Positions 25,101 to 33,958 of a stretch of DNA of 64,000 nt are shown here, one piece after another (positions within the stretch are counted from its first letter, which is position 1; every line of letters begins with the position of its first letter). Under the pieces are notes generated by a model. The model saw only the letters and a program-made list of their open reading frames with translations, searched no databases and was not told the origin of the DNA. This DNA is from Enoplosus armatus. Its lineage: Eukaryota > Chordata > Actinopteri > Centrarchiformes > Enoplosidae. Location: the NCBI RefSeq assembly GCF_043641665.1, contig NC_092188.1:20791704-20855703 (forward strand). Direction: 5' to 3'. The position numbers and the translations under genes are program-made.

Positions 25101-28100
25101 TACTATGCCAAACATAAGCAAGTTAGCCTCAGTCTGTTTTCTATTATTGACTTGGAGTGTAAATAATTATGCAGGTAGAAACTTTGTTTCAGTTGAGTCA
25201 TTTAATAGACTGAATAAGAAATAGACATTTCATACAAAATTAATCTAATTGGTAAAAAAGAAAAAATGAAGTAGTGACAGAGTAGAAACAGCTACTATAT
25301 GTAATTGTAATTTAAAACATGATTTTAATTGTCTCCAGCACTGAATTGAGCTATTTTTAATAGCATGAATGAAGGTGCTGTAGGTGCAAGGTGCTTTTTC
25401 TTAATAGCATATCCTAGTTTTCTCATTTTTATACAATGCAAGCGACCCAATTTCACTAAACCTCTTTTATGCAACGGTGTACCAGGGACACATGGATGAT
25501 TTGGGTGTTCTCATGAGTTAAAAGATTAGTCAATGGGTCAGTCGACCAAAAAATATTCGACACTAACTACTGTAGTTATTAGTTGCTGAAGAATTGCTGT
25601 AGCTTGTGGATGCAGTTCTGAAGTTAATGAGTGACCGTGTGCTTGGTTTGCTTTCTTTGTAAGGTGCCTCACAGAAAGGCTTTTTACAGTGTTTGTTGCT
25701 TTAACAAACCCTCAATCCCCCCTTCCCCTTCCCCATCCACCCACCCACCAACCCCTTCCTTTCTTCTCTAATCATAACCCCCCCCCCTCTAACCCCTCGA
25801 CATCACCTGCCTGCTGCTCTTCCTGAAGACCCCTTCGCTACGACAGAGGGGAGTGCAGACATTGCTCCAGAGCTGGACCTGTTCGCTATGAGGCCCGCCG
25901 ATACGGGGGCCACCGCCATCATCCCTCCCACCTCTAGTGAGGCGCCGACCATCGTCGCCCCCATTGCTGCCCCCGCTGCCCCCACCCCTTCTTCCACCAC
26001 CACCACTACCACCACAACCACCATCGACACCACCACCATCACAGAGTCTGCAGCTGCCCCGACTCTAGATATCTTTGGTGGTAAAGTCCTCTCGCTCTCA
26101 TTATGCCTCTCACTGCATTGCCCTGCATTATGACGATGATGATGATGATGTAGGATTTGATGATGATGATGACTGTGTTGCTCTTGCTAGTGGTGATGAT
26201 GACACTAGATAATAACCTGCCCGGTCCCTACATTTCAGATTTGTTTTTTCTGTTTTCCATGAGGCCTTTCCTTCAGATACAGATCATTTGATCGTCAAGC
26301 ATCTTGACCTCCTCTGCAAAAAATGAAATTGTGTATGCTATTTTGAAAGTGAATCCATTAATGATCTATTGTTTGGGGACCAAAATCTTAAATGGACATT
26401 TATCTCTATTTGTTAACAGGGGTGGCTCAACTTGTTTTGATTATTAACCTAATACTAACAAATAGACTGCCAAATGTTAGAGTGAAGAAAACAGTTTTCT
26501 TCTCCTGCTTGTGACCGATGTTTTAGATGCTGACAGCAGAGAATGCTTTATCGTAGCTTATGCACTTAAGTTAAAAGGGAATATTGCTCAATGTCAGAAT
26601 TTGGTTTGTACGGACGTTCAGGTTCCCCACAGGATGAATCCTCTGACTTCTCATTTAGCGCCGTCATTTGGGTCAAACTTAAGATTTGTCCAATATTTTG
26701 TATTGTGATCAAATACCCTGGCTAATCAAAAGTATCCAGTGTCAGCATGCCAACAGGCTAAACTAAGATGGTGAACACCAAACATGAGCATGTTTGAATA
26801 TTAATTGTTAGCATGCTGACTTTTTTTTGTGATTAGCCAATTTCAGCATGCTAACAGGGTAAACCTTAGATGGTGAACTCTGTAAAAAATGCTGAAATTT
26901 GGCAATATACCCTTTTAACTTTTGCACTGTTTCATTTTGCATTGCACTGAACTGATACACGGCAGCTTTACCGTTTAACAATCAAAATATCTGCTCTCTC
27001 TGCTCTCCCTCATCTCTCTTCTTAACTCATCATTGTGTATGCACTGGACTTGAAATCTGAATGTACATATGATTGTTTGTCCTTGTTCTTAGATATGTTT
27101 GATTCTATGCCTGAGCAAAGCCCTACCACAGAATCCAAAGCTGCTACCACTCCTAGCGTAGACCTTTTTGGTGCAGGTACAGGAGTTGATATCCATTTCT
27201 CTGTGTGTGGAACCTCTTCATCTCTTCTGGTTTCCATACCTCCACTCCTCCTCTGTCAACTGTTTCTTTTACCCCACACGTCTTGGTTTGTCCCCCATAG
27301 TGGTATGAGAACTGTGCATGTAACCCACTTGTCAAGTCTTGGATTGTCCTCGTGGCTGCTTTCTATCTACGCTGTGTCTTTTTACCTGCCACGCTAATAC
27401 TTTTCTTTGCTTTCCCGACCTCCGTGGTTTTCTTCTTTCTCGTATTCTGCCTCTCGCTTGCATTGGTAAATTAGACCTTCCTGCCGTTTCACGCGGCCCC
27501 TCTCCTTTGCCCGAGGCGGCTCCGGCTGGAGACATCGTGACTGGTGAGTTAAGCTGCTTTATCTTTACTGCATCACTGTTTTCCCCTCCTTTTTATATTG
27601 AAGTGTGCAGCCAGTTTCAACTTGTCATGAAGTTGTTTGCATGGTGCTGGTGTCTGCATGCAGATGCACACCAGCCCTGTACTTCCAAAATGGTGCACGC
27701 TTCAAGGATGTGGATACACAGTTCAGATGCAGGAAATGCCGGCTTCCTTCCTCTCTGCATGTCTGCTAGCCTTAAAGAACAGGCATAGTAACAGTGCATG
27801 AGCAAATATTCTCCCCTTGGAAATAAAGCTGTCGCTGATGAATGTAGTCATTTAATTTTGCTTCTGTCTTTGCCCGTCTCTCTGTTCAGACTCATTTTCA
27901 TCTCCAGCTCCAGCTACAGCTCCAGCTCCAGCTCCAGCTCCTGCTGCTGCTGCTGCTGCTCCTGCCGCTGCTCCTGCTGCAGCTCCCGTCCCTGAGGCCT
28001 CCTCTCCACCCAAAGCAGAGCCTGCACCTGTCATTGACCTGCTGGGTACTGTACCTCAGAACACACATGCAGATCTCTTTACAGCAACACATGCTGCATA

Positions 28101-31100
28101 CAAATTGTTGAATTTCAACAATCGTTTGTGCATTTTATCATTTTACTTTTCTCTTCTGTGTGTTTTGAATCATCCTCAGTTGCTACAGTAAGTTCATGGG
28201 TGAATGTTTGTAGCAATGAGTCTGATATTGTACAGATGTGGTGATAGATTGTAGGTGTAAGTGAAAAACTAATTTCAGCAGTTTCTGGATTAGACTGCAG
28301 ACACATCATAGATAGCAGACAGTAGTTGGCAGTAGCCACCAGTTACAATCCCAAAAATAATTATTGCACTGTGTGTTTGTGTGTGTGTCTCTGTCTAGGT
28401 GATTGTTTTCCTACAAAATTTTAAAAACAGGAGGTGTTAATAGTTTTTTGAGGATTTTAGCATTGACTTTCATCTGTCTTGGCATCGGAGTTGCCCGGGT
28501 GGGCCTGTTTTTTTTTTTCTCTTTAGTTGCGTTCTTTCCTCATTAAAAACAATGGGAATTAATAGAAATATTGTCAATATTTCCATTTCAACAATATTGT
28601 TAGACGGAATTCAGGGATGGATTGATTCTTTTTTTCATTAAACTTTTGTGAGAGGCTGCTGGACCTGTTGCTAAACCGGCTTATGCATGCAATTTGTAAT
28701 TTAGCATCACAGTTCGGCCTCCACACATGTCATCATAATGCCCTGGCAACATAGTGAATCACATCTTGTTTATAACCAAATACCTGAAAAACGAATGACA
28801 TTACTATCAGCCACAGCTTTACTTTGTGTTTAGTGCTAATTAGCAAATGTTAGCATGTAAGCACACTAAAACTAAACAGAGCTGCCCTCCTGCACATTTT
28901 ATACCAAATCCAACTCCAGGACAAATAAAACAACATGTAGAAATGAAATGGTCTCAGGTGTTTGCAGTTATTATACTATGGTATGAAAACAGAACTGAGC
29001 ATACAATATGTACTGAGGTAAACATTCTTCCCAGAATAGGAAAGGTCAGACGTGACTGGAAATCTTTCTCAAGCTCCACTAACCATTCTTTTTCTTCATT
29101 TCATTTGACATTTATGCGCTTTTTATTTTTATTTCAATCATTGTTTTGCTTTATGAAGATAATCTTGTCTCCTACCCCCCACTGTGTCCCAGTGTGTGGT
29201 CCAGGGCTGACCTCTCACCCCTTTCTGCCCTCCATGCTGCGCTGTGGATAACCGGATGGCCCTGCAGACTCCTTCGGCAGTCCTGTGGAGGAGACACAGA
29301 GCTCTGCTCCTGGAGGGCCTGGAGACGACCTGCTGGGAGGTGAGACTCCCCTACACTCAAGTATTTTCATGGAAATTATGGCTGAATTAGAAAGGCTGAA
29401 AGGACCAGCAAAGTTTGATAAGATGTCCGCTGTCTTGCAAAAAGTTTTTTGTGCTGGCAAATGGCTGACAGAAATGTTTTATGCTGATTAAGAAATTATG
29501 CAGTAAGTAATGATTGAGACGCATTTGTCAAATTAATAATGACACAGACTTGGCAGGTCTGGTTAAATATTGTTACACAGCAGTTCCAAAGTGACTTTGG
29601 ACTCTGGAAGGGACTTTGGAAATGTCTGTAAGATGTCTGTCCACCACGACCTCCTGGTGATGTCATAGCCAATCCAGTTTCTGTCGCTGTTGGATGGCCA
29701 ATAGACACATTAAAGAATAGGAATAGGAATTTTCAACACACGCGACATACTCATACTACGCATGCAGACAGACATCCTGCTTGCATGGTAACATTTGTGA
29801 ATATACTTTCACTATACAAAATGTGAATGTAGGACCTCATGTGCATCCAGGCTGTTAGTCATGATGAGTCACGTGTGCATGATAATAATGCGATTATTTA
29901 TACACACACTATTACTGTCTACTGTTTCTATAGGTTCTATAGGGATCTATAGGTATCTGGGGTGGAAAAAATAGGGATGCACACTCTTTATATTAATAAG
30001 ATCTGGTGCTGTAACCGGTTGAGTAATGTGCCTTATATTTCTCTGTACTGTTATTTGCTGCTGCAGTGGCCGGCTTTCCCCACCGGGATAACCAAAATGC
30101 CTTTAAGATGTCTCATGTGCCATCTGTTGTGTCAATAATCATATTTAATGTGCGTTTCTCATGAAATGAGGGTGAGTCTGAAAACAGTACCACATTTGAT
30201 GTTACAATCCTGTCTGTCATCCCCTCAGGCCTGATGTCCCCCACCCTGGCTCCCACTGCTGCCCCAGCTCTGGCTCCAGCCTTGGCTCCAGCTCTGGCCT
30301 CAGCTCCGGTGCAGAACGACCTCCTGGAGTCAGGCTTTGACGTTCTGGGCTCCCTTACCTCTCCAACACCCCCTGTACCCGCTGCAGCACCAATAGTGCT
30401 AGCTGTACCAGAACCTGCAACCACCACACCGGCGCCCTCTGGTGGCTTCGATGCTTCAAGTAAGTGGATCACAATGTGTTGTAGAATATTTCTTTTCCCA
30501 TTTTTTTGTTTCATTTGAGTAATCTGTCTCATTGCCACGCCTTGTGAAATGGGAAATATAGGAGAATCTTGTTCATATTTTCTCAGGTCTTCTGCTTGAC
30601 GTGCATTAATCTGCTCTGGTTCATTAAAACTGAGCTACCTTAACCATGACTCAGTTATCTCTTCCTGCCGAGAGCTTCACTGCTGCATGAATGGCACACT
30701 GACGTGCTGCTATCACTGTCCTCCTTATTTCTGCTGACTGCTTAACTCAGCACTGCTGCCTCTCTCTGGTTTTTCTGATTTTCTTCTTCTCAATTCCATC
30801 TCTTGTACTTCTCACACTCTCAAATGCTGTGCTTTCTCCACCTCCTGCTCACCCCACCCCCCTCTGCAATCTCTCTTTCTTTCTTTCCGCTACACATTCT
30901 TTCTCTTCTGCTCCATTTTTATTTCCCTCTTCACCCTTATCCACACCCCTTCCACTCTGCTGGGTCATTGCTTGCTTCTTCTAATCTGTAATTGGTGAGT
31001 TCAACCTCGCAGTGCATCGCAGCATGTGCAGTTTGGACAAGTCTCCCCCTCTGCATCTTTGCATGTCACAGTATGACCCCTGATTGCCTCCTGCATGGGA

Positions 31101-33958
31101 CAAGACTCAATGTATTGTTGTTTATGTTTGTACTATGTATATTTATTTGTCCATGGTCTTTTAGACCAGTGGCTCTTATAGTAACCACATGCCACCAAGG
31201 CCCGAGTCTGCAGGTTTTCATTCTGATCCTGGAGCGCTGCAGCATCACATTGTAGTGAAAACCCTCGCTCTTTGGTTGCTGCAGTGGTCAGAAACATAAC
31301 AGATTTACTTTAAATGCATTTATAGAGCATGAAACCTTAACTGTAAGTATTGGTTTGAGGGTGAAGGTTCAGCTACACTGTCTCTACTCACAGTTTTGCA
31401 AAGATTTTCAGTGGTGGAAGCCTGTTGATGAGGCCCCATGAAGCCTCGAAAACAATTAAAATCAATACTTATCCCATAGTGTATTGATTTCTAACCAGGG
31501 GTACTTGTTCCCCAGGGGGTACTTTTGCAGGAATATCCACATATTGAGTCACCTGAAAACTATGTGTTGTGATTGTGAGTGCTTGAAAACTAGTTAGCAA
31601 ACAAACAGAGAAATCTAAACAGAATAAATAGCTAAATGTATTAAACAGTTGAAATAGTTAGCTAAAAGTAACGGATACGTGGGTCCAGCTTCTGTCAATC
31701 CTAGTGGTAGCACAAATTAAAATTCGACCGAACTGACAGTTCATTGTATTAAAACACTATTGTTTTATATAATTGATAGTGTTAAATAACATCCAGTATA
31801 AAATCAATTCAAATGAACACGTTTGGAACATGACTGTTGGTGTACTCGAGTTCATCTGACAGGGCTGTGGGGGTACGTCAGACAAAAAAGGTTGGGGGCC
31901 ACTGCCTTAGTTAATACACCCTCAACCAACTCTCAACAACACAATGTGGTAGTGGTTAGCTGGAATGAAACCCTGTAAACTCTTTGGCCTTGATGACACC
32001 TGGTTCAAAACCAGTGCTTTCTTCCAAAAGCAGCCAGTGTTCAAGTTCCTGAGATGTGACTCTGTAAACTGGCTGAGCAACAAGCCAAAGGAGTGCAGTT
32101 GCTGTGATTGTGTCCCTTTGAATGCTCAAATATATTTACAGTACAGTCCTACATTGTGCATGTGATGCACAGCTGACTACTGATGCTGTCACAGCTGGAT
32201 TGTCCCCTTCACCGTACCGTCTGGTCTCACATCTGCCCTCTACCCGTGTTATAGCTAGATTAGGGATTTGCAGGTTTGTAATCCGTGTTGTTTCTCTGAT
32301 GTGTCGCCATTCCCACTCTCTCCCCAAGTGTTTGATGGATTAGGCGACTTGCTGATGCCCGCCATAACACCCCAGAGCACCGGGGGCAGCACCGCTGGAA
32401 GCACAGCAGGAAGCATGGGAACCCCTGTCGCTGCGGGAGGCATTGCAGCCGCAACCCCACCTCCTACCAAAACCATCGGAGGAGACCTGGACTCGTCACT
32501 GGCCAACCTGATTGGAGGTAGACTGCAACTTTTCTTGTCTGGTCAGCCATTTCCGTTCATGATGAATACTTAAAAAGAAATGTAACTCGTTCTTCTTTCT
32601 TTCTTCTATTCAGACCTTGGAGTGAAGAAAAAGTAAGTGTGTGTTTCATGATGCTTGTGTAGGCTTATAAAGGGGCGCAACACTCTCAAAGCTGATGAAG
32701 GTGTCTAGGTTTCAACATCATGCCTTCAATTTGTGTATTCATTTTTGTTCTTGAGAAACTGTTGCACCTGATTTTATCATATGGGCTGCTAAAGTTTTTT
32801 TTCCTGAAAGTTGTTTTGAGTTCATTTTTTCAGTTTTATTAAATCAAAGCCACCAAATGATGAATGTGTTTTTTTAACAAATTATTTTGACAAATGTCAG
32901 TAGAAGTCCTGGAATTTGAATTGAATTAGAATGATAAGTGAGTGTGGGGAATCTGTGCCTCTTTGTGTGTAGATGACTGCACGTCCCATCTGTTAACCTA
33001 CAACAGATTTTCTGCAGTCACCGCTCCAAGCATGAGCAATATAAAGGGCCTGAGGTGTATCCTGTGTTTGATCTCCTTTAGGGACCCACAGAGTGAGAAG
33101 AAGCTGACAGGAGGCGCCAACTGGATGCCACAGGTAGCTCCCACGAGCTGGGGCACACCAGGAGCCCCCATGGTAAGAACACCACGGGCACCACACCCCC
33201 CACCTCATGGTAGTCTTATGAGTCTGTGTCAGTAGGTACTGCTTATAAGATGTAGCCATCAACATACATTTTCAGTTCTCTCACAAATAACAAAGATAAA
33301 CCCTCTTACCCTCCTCTTCCTGTCTCTGTAGGCTGGTGCCGCCCCCGGAGCTCCACCAGGTGGAGCTGCACCTGGTGCAGCCATGGTGCCACCAATGAGT
33401 GCACAGCCTGCGTTTGGCATTGTGAGTTTTATTTCATTCGCTGTGCATTCTCTATATTTTTGCTGTGCAGCTTTTCAATCTGTAACTCAAAACTATGCTA
33501 TTAATCTGCATAGCTTTCATAATTCTCAATCTGCTGCGTTGTCCCTGTTTTACCAGCCTCCTGCAGGAGGGCCTGGAGCTCCCATGATGCAACCCATGAT
33601 GGGGCAGCCTATGATGGGACAGCCCATGATGAGACCTCCCTTCACTGGGGTGGCTGGAGCTGCACCCGGAGCCGCTGCACCTGGAGCACCGGTAACCGCA
33701 ACTAAAGCTTTTACTAACCAGCAAGGCCTTACACCCATGCACGCATCCAGTAAACCACTCACACACACCAGTCATCAATATGTTATTAATATCAAAATGT
33801 TTGTGTAGATATGTTTACCTACTGATACATTTCTGCTCAACGTATAATGTCCTCAATTCCTTTCTTTTTTTTCTCAGCTTTCTCCTGGACCTGCAAGCCA
33901 GAGTCCCAAGAAGCCCAAGGACCCTTTGGCAGAACTCGACCTCAAGGACTTCTTATAA
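10034..33958 (+). CDS. snap91: SNAP91 / AP180 clathrin coat assembly protein (26 coding exons, 5' end missing)
   Basis: AP180 is a neuron-enriched endocytic adaptor. It binds membrane phosphoinositides and synaptobrevin through an N-terminal ANTH domain and recruits clathrin and AP-2 through a long unstructured tail. The 26 exons listed separately join in frame with consistent GT-AG junctions: 2783 nt plus one base from the missing upstream exon give 927 codons and a TAA stop. The ANTH part (exons 1-7) matches AP180/CALM closely, for example [27 protein letters not shown] and [16 protein letters not shown]. The tail is rich in Ala, Pro and Thr and carries repeated DLF, DLL, DIF and DPF motifs. 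The end, LTGGANW followed by a basic segment and a terminal KDFL, is typical of AP180 and not of its paralogue PICALM. The N-terminus (about 40 residues, with the lysine-rich lipid site) is upstream of the window. The gene is convergent with PRSS35. A teleost may have a second snap91 copy; which one this is cannot be told here. Confidence 0.97.
10687..10930. mobile_element. Short MITE with TTAA ends
   Basis: A 244-bp element. Left TTAAAGCTGCATTA and right TAATGCAGGTTTAA are inverted repeats, with TTAA at both edges. Its reverse complement is similar to the sequence starting at 6180, including GCCACTTGAG and TATTCATTTGGAG. Confidence 0.65.
11605..11985 (+). repeat. Cluster of CA, GAT and TG microsatellites
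   Basis: CA at about 11608-11635, GAT at 11762-11784 and TG at about 11951-11980, all in SNAP91 intron 1 of the window. Confidence 0.9.
12681..12756 (+). CDS. snap91: SNAP91 exon 2 of window (ANTH domain)
   Basis: Flanked by TCCTGCAG and GTGGGT. It encodes [20 protein letters not shown] and continues to a glycine split over the junction (phase 1). The match to AP180/CALM is nearly exact. Confidence 0.95.
13080..13600. repeat. Dispersed repeat family B, rearranged copies
   Basis: Contains ACCAGCACCTCTAAAGCT, CTGGCTCTAGCTTGATATTTAG, AGCCAGGCGATTAGCTTAGCAT and, in the opposite sense, ATGCTAAGCTATCGACTCCTGG. This is a known teleost interspersed repeat, here apparently as two partly inverted copies just before SNAP91 exon 3. 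Confidence 0.6.
13621..13655 (+). repeat. 35-nt guanine tract
   Basis: All G except one C at 13626. It lies 86 nt before SNAP91 exon 3 and could form a G-quadruplex. Length may be unstable or misassembled. Confidence 0.9.
13742..13844 (+). CDS. snap91: SNAP91 exon 3 of window (ANTH domain)
   Basis: Acceptor CTCCTCAG, donor GTACCG. It encodes [20 protein letters not shown] and on to FGRVKKG, ending in phase 2. A 35-nt guanine run lies 86 nt upstream of the exon. Confidence 0.95.
14359..14452 (+). CDS. snap91: SNAP91 exon 4 of window (ANTH domain)
   Basis: Acceptor CGTCTCAG, donor GTAAGT. It encodes [20 protein letters not shown] and on to LLDFD, ending in phase 0. Confidence 0.95.
14821..14932 (+). 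CDS. snap91: SNAP91 exon 5 of window (ANTH domain)
   Basis: Acceptor GTCCGTAG, donor GTGAAG. It encodes [20 protein letters not shown] and on to YNDGIINLL, ending in phase 1. Confidence 0.95.
15165..15460 (+). repeat. Interspersed repeat, copy 2
   Basis: A second copy of the 8.1-kb repeat, located in SNAP91 intron 5 just upstream of exon 6. Confidence 0.6.
15487..15593 (+). CDS. snap91: SNAP91 exon 6 of window (ANTH domain)
   Basis: Acceptor TTGTCCAG, donor GTAGCC. It encodes [20 protein letters not shown] and on to FFKIAE. In AP180/CALM this helical region is known to contact the synaptobrevin SNARE motif (family knowledge). It ends in phase 0. Confidence 0.95.
15689..15730 (+). CDS. snap91: SNAP91 exon 7 of window (end of ANTH domain)
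   Basis: A 42-nt exon between TTTTACAG and GTAAGA, encoding [14 protein letters not shown]. It closes the structured ANTH domain. Phases 0 and 0. Confidence 0.94.
15731..19482 (+). other. SNAP91 intron 7 (3.75 kb)
   Basis: The longest intron fully inside the window. It separates the ANTH exons from the tail exons. It holds a dispersed repeat at about 16860-17100. I saw no other exon or RNA gene in it. Confidence 0.8.
16860..17100 (+). repeat. Dispersed repeat family B copy
   Basis: Contains TTAGCTTAGCATAAACCCTG, AAACAGGGTAAAGCAGCTAG, CAACCAGCACCTCTAATTAA and TTATCGAACTCTCTGCC. It shares the core with the 13.1-13.6 kb copies. Confidence 0.65.
19483..19544 (+). CDS. snap91: SNAP91 exon 8 of window (linker after ANTH)
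   Basis: Acceptor TTCTACAG, donor GTGAGT. It encodes [20 protein letters not shown] plus two bases of the next codon (phase 2). The LNTLEGKKP string is shared with mammalian AP180. Confidence 0.94.
19828..19836 (+). CDS. snap91: Candidate 9-nt microexon of SNAP91 (alternative)
   Basis: Nine bases lie between a pyrimidine-rich tract ending CCCAG and a perfect GTGAGT donor. Inserted between exons 8 and 9 they keep the frame (phase 2 to phase 2). The joined codons read P-E-D-K where the short form reads P. Evidence is splice-site quality and phase only; there is no transcript. It could be a chance match. Confidence 0.45.
   Translation, partial: RG
20442..20454 (+). CDS. snap91: SNAP91 exon 9 of window (13-nt microexon)
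   Basis: Thirteen bases between TTTTGCAG and GTAAGC. They complete a proline codon and add S-P-T-K. The exon is needed to carry phase 2 of exon 8 to phase 0 of exon 10, which supports it. Confidence 0.8.
20737..20900 (+). CDS. snap91: SNAP91 exon 10 of window (Ala/Pro-rich tail)
   Basis: Acceptor CTGCGGCAG, donor GTAAGA. It encodes DATANNSSP, then seven GCT alanine codons, then a proline-rich run and a Thr/Ser tract. The pure GCT run is a coding microsatellite likely to vary in length. It ends in phase 2. Confidence 0.9.
21031..21125 (+). CDS. snap91: SNAP91 exon 11 of window
   Basis: Acceptor TGTGTTTAG, donor GTGAGA. It encodes [14 protein letters not shown] and on to MTGWG, aligning with the mammalian segment before AWGDLLG. 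The acidic LLDLD string resembles a clathrin-box motif. It ends in phase 1. Confidence 0.92.
21858..21872 (+). CDS. snap91: SNAP91 exon 12 of window (15-nt microexon encoding DLLAE)
   Basis: Fifteen bases between TTGTGCAG and GTGAGT, phase 1 to phase 1. With the split first codon it reads D-L-L-A-E, the counterpart of mammalian GDLLGE. DLL is a known AP180 clathrin-binding motif. Because it is symmetric it can be skipped without a frameshift. Confidence 0.85.
22162..22371 (+). CDS. snap91: SNAP91 exon 13 of window (Ala-rich, ends DLFG)
   Basis: Acceptor CCACATAG, donor GTCAGT. It encodes a [18 protein letters not shown] start, an acidic then Ala/Thr-rich middle, and ends ADMDLFG. Phase 1 to 1, 70 codons. 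Confidence 0.92.
24148..24225 (+). CDS. snap91: SNAP91 exon 14 of window (starts DAF)
   Basis: Acceptor TACCCTAG, donor GTGGGT. It encodes [11 protein letters not shown] and on to ADAFGGS, matching mammalian GDAFAASPGE. Phase 1 to 1. Confidence 0.9.
24888..25130 (+). repeat. Dispersed repeat family A, copy 2
   Basis: Contains CACAGGATGACTCCTACTGAC, GAGCCCCTGACTTTTCATG, AAATACCTGCAAAACGAAT and CAGCCTCAGCTGTACTT, ending in CATGCTAACAGGCTAAAGATG. Same orientation as copy 1. Confidence 0.7.
25829..26080 (+). CDS. snap91: SNAP91 exon 15 of window (DPF ... LDIFG)
   Basis: Acceptor TCCTGAAG, donor GTAAAG. It encodes [20 protein letters not shown], then a Pro/Ala/Thr-rich stretch with a long ACC-type threonine tract, and ends TLDIFG. 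DPF is a classic AP-2 ear ligand and DLF/DIF are clathrin-binding motifs. Phase 1 to 1, 84 codons. Confidence 0.95.
26127..26175 (+). repeat. (GAT)n microsatellite after SNAP91 exon 15
   Basis: Two GATGAT arrays separated by TAGGATTT, about 50 nt into the intron. Confidence 0.9.
26612..26885 (+). repeat. Dispersed repeat family A, copy 3 (rearranged)
   Basis: Contains CCCCACAGGATGAATCC, TTTGTCCAATATTTTGTATTG, AACAGGCTAAACTAAGATGG and a repeated AGCATGCTAACAGGGTAAAC tail, so its 3' part is partly duplicated. Confidence 0.65.
27093..27176 (+). CDS. snap91: SNAP91 exon 16 of window (DMF ... VDLFG)
   Basis: Acceptor TGTTCTTAG, donor GTACAG. It encodes [20 protein letters not shown] and ends SVDLFGA. 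It aligns with mammalian DLFESTPE ... IDLF. Phase 1 to 1. Confidence 0.92.
27475..27543 (+). CDS. snap91: SNAP91 exon 17 of window
   Basis: Acceptor TAAATTAG, donor GTGAGT. It encodes [20 protein letters not shown] followed by IVT. Phase 1 to 1. Its acceptor has a weak pyrimidine tract, so it may be alternatively used. Confidence 0.75.
27890..28045 (+). CDS. snap91: SNAP91 exon 18 of window (Pro-Ala repeats, ends DLLG)
   Basis: Acceptor CTGTTCAG, donor GTACTG. It encodes [19 protein letters not shown], an alanine run, then [19 protein letters not shown]. The CCAGCT and GCT repeats make a coding minisatellite. Phase 1 to 1. Confidence 0.9.
28738..28870 (+). repeat. Dispersed repeat family A, copy 4 (3' fragment)
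   Basis: Contains AAATACCTGAAAAACGAATG, CAGCCACAGCTTTACTTTG and GTGCTAATTAGCAAATGTTA. The 5' half is degraded or missing. Confidence 0.7.
29268..29339 (+). CDS. snap91: SNAP91 exon 19 of window (DSF ... DDLLG)
   Basis: Acceptor CCCTGCAG, donor GTGAGA. It encodes [20 protein letters not shown] and ends DLLGG, the counterpart of mammalian GDAFGSS ... ADLLAG. Phase 1 to 1. Confidence 0.92.
30229..30459 (+). CDS. snap91: SNAP91 exon 20 of window
   Basis: Acceptor CCCCTCAG, donor GTAAGT. It encodes [20 protein letters not shown], then [14 protein letters not shown], and a Pro/Ala-rich end in GGFDAS. It aligns with mammalian FMAPSPSPVTPAQNNLLQPNF. Phase 1 to 1. Confidence 0.93.
31490..31904 (-). 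repeat. Interspersed repeat ending CAGTGGCCCCCAACC
   Basis: Begins near AACCAGGGGTACTTGTTCCC and ends AAAAGGTTGGGGGCCACTG. The CACTG end suggests a hAT-like non-autonomous element; the other terminus is uncertain. It lies in SNAP91 intron 20. Confidence 0.5.
32329..32517 (+). CDS. snap91: SNAP91 exon 21 of window ([10 protein letters not shown])
   Basis: Acceptor TCCCCAAG, donor GTAGAC. It encodes [20 protein letters not shown], a Gly/Ser/Thr-rich part, and [14 protein letters not shown]. Both ends are strongly conserved with mammalian AP180. Phase 1 to 1. Confidence 0.95.
32614..32632 (+). CDS. snap91: SNAP91 exon 22 of window (19-nt microexon)
   Basis: Nineteen bases between CTATTCAG and GTAAGT, reading D-L-G-V-K-K-K across its junctions. 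They match the mammalian NLGISGTTTKK position. The exon changes phase 1 to phase 2, so exon 23 needs it. Confidence 0.85.
33082..33172 (+). CDS. snap91: SNAP91 exon 23 of window (KKLTGGANW)
   Basis: Acceptor TCCTTTAG, donor GTAAGA. It encodes [20 protein letters not shown] and on to [13 protein letters not shown] is an AP180 hallmark. It ends in phase 0. Confidence 0.95.
33332..33421 (+). CDS. snap91: SNAP91 exon 24 of window (Gly/Pro/Ala-rich)
   Basis: Acceptor TCTCTGTAG, donor GTGAGT. It encodes [20 protein letters not shown] and ends QPAFGI. Phase 0 to 0. Confidence 0.92.
33557..33691 (+). CDS. snap91: SNAP91 exon 25 of window (MMxQP repeats)
   Basis: Acceptor TTTACCAG, donor GTAACC. It encodes repeated PMMGQPMMG units followed by [11 protein letters not shown]. 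Mammalian AP180 has the similar [11 protein letters not shown] segment. Phase 0 to 0. Confidence 0.94.
33878..33958 (+). CDS. snap91: SNAP91 exon 26 of window (C-terminus and stop)
   Basis: Acceptor TTTCTCAG. It encodes [20 protein letters not shown] and ends LKDFL, then TAA. The C-terminal KDFL is identical in type to mammalian AP180. Confidence 0.96.
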   Translation, partial: LSPGPASQSPKKPKDPLAELDLKDFL

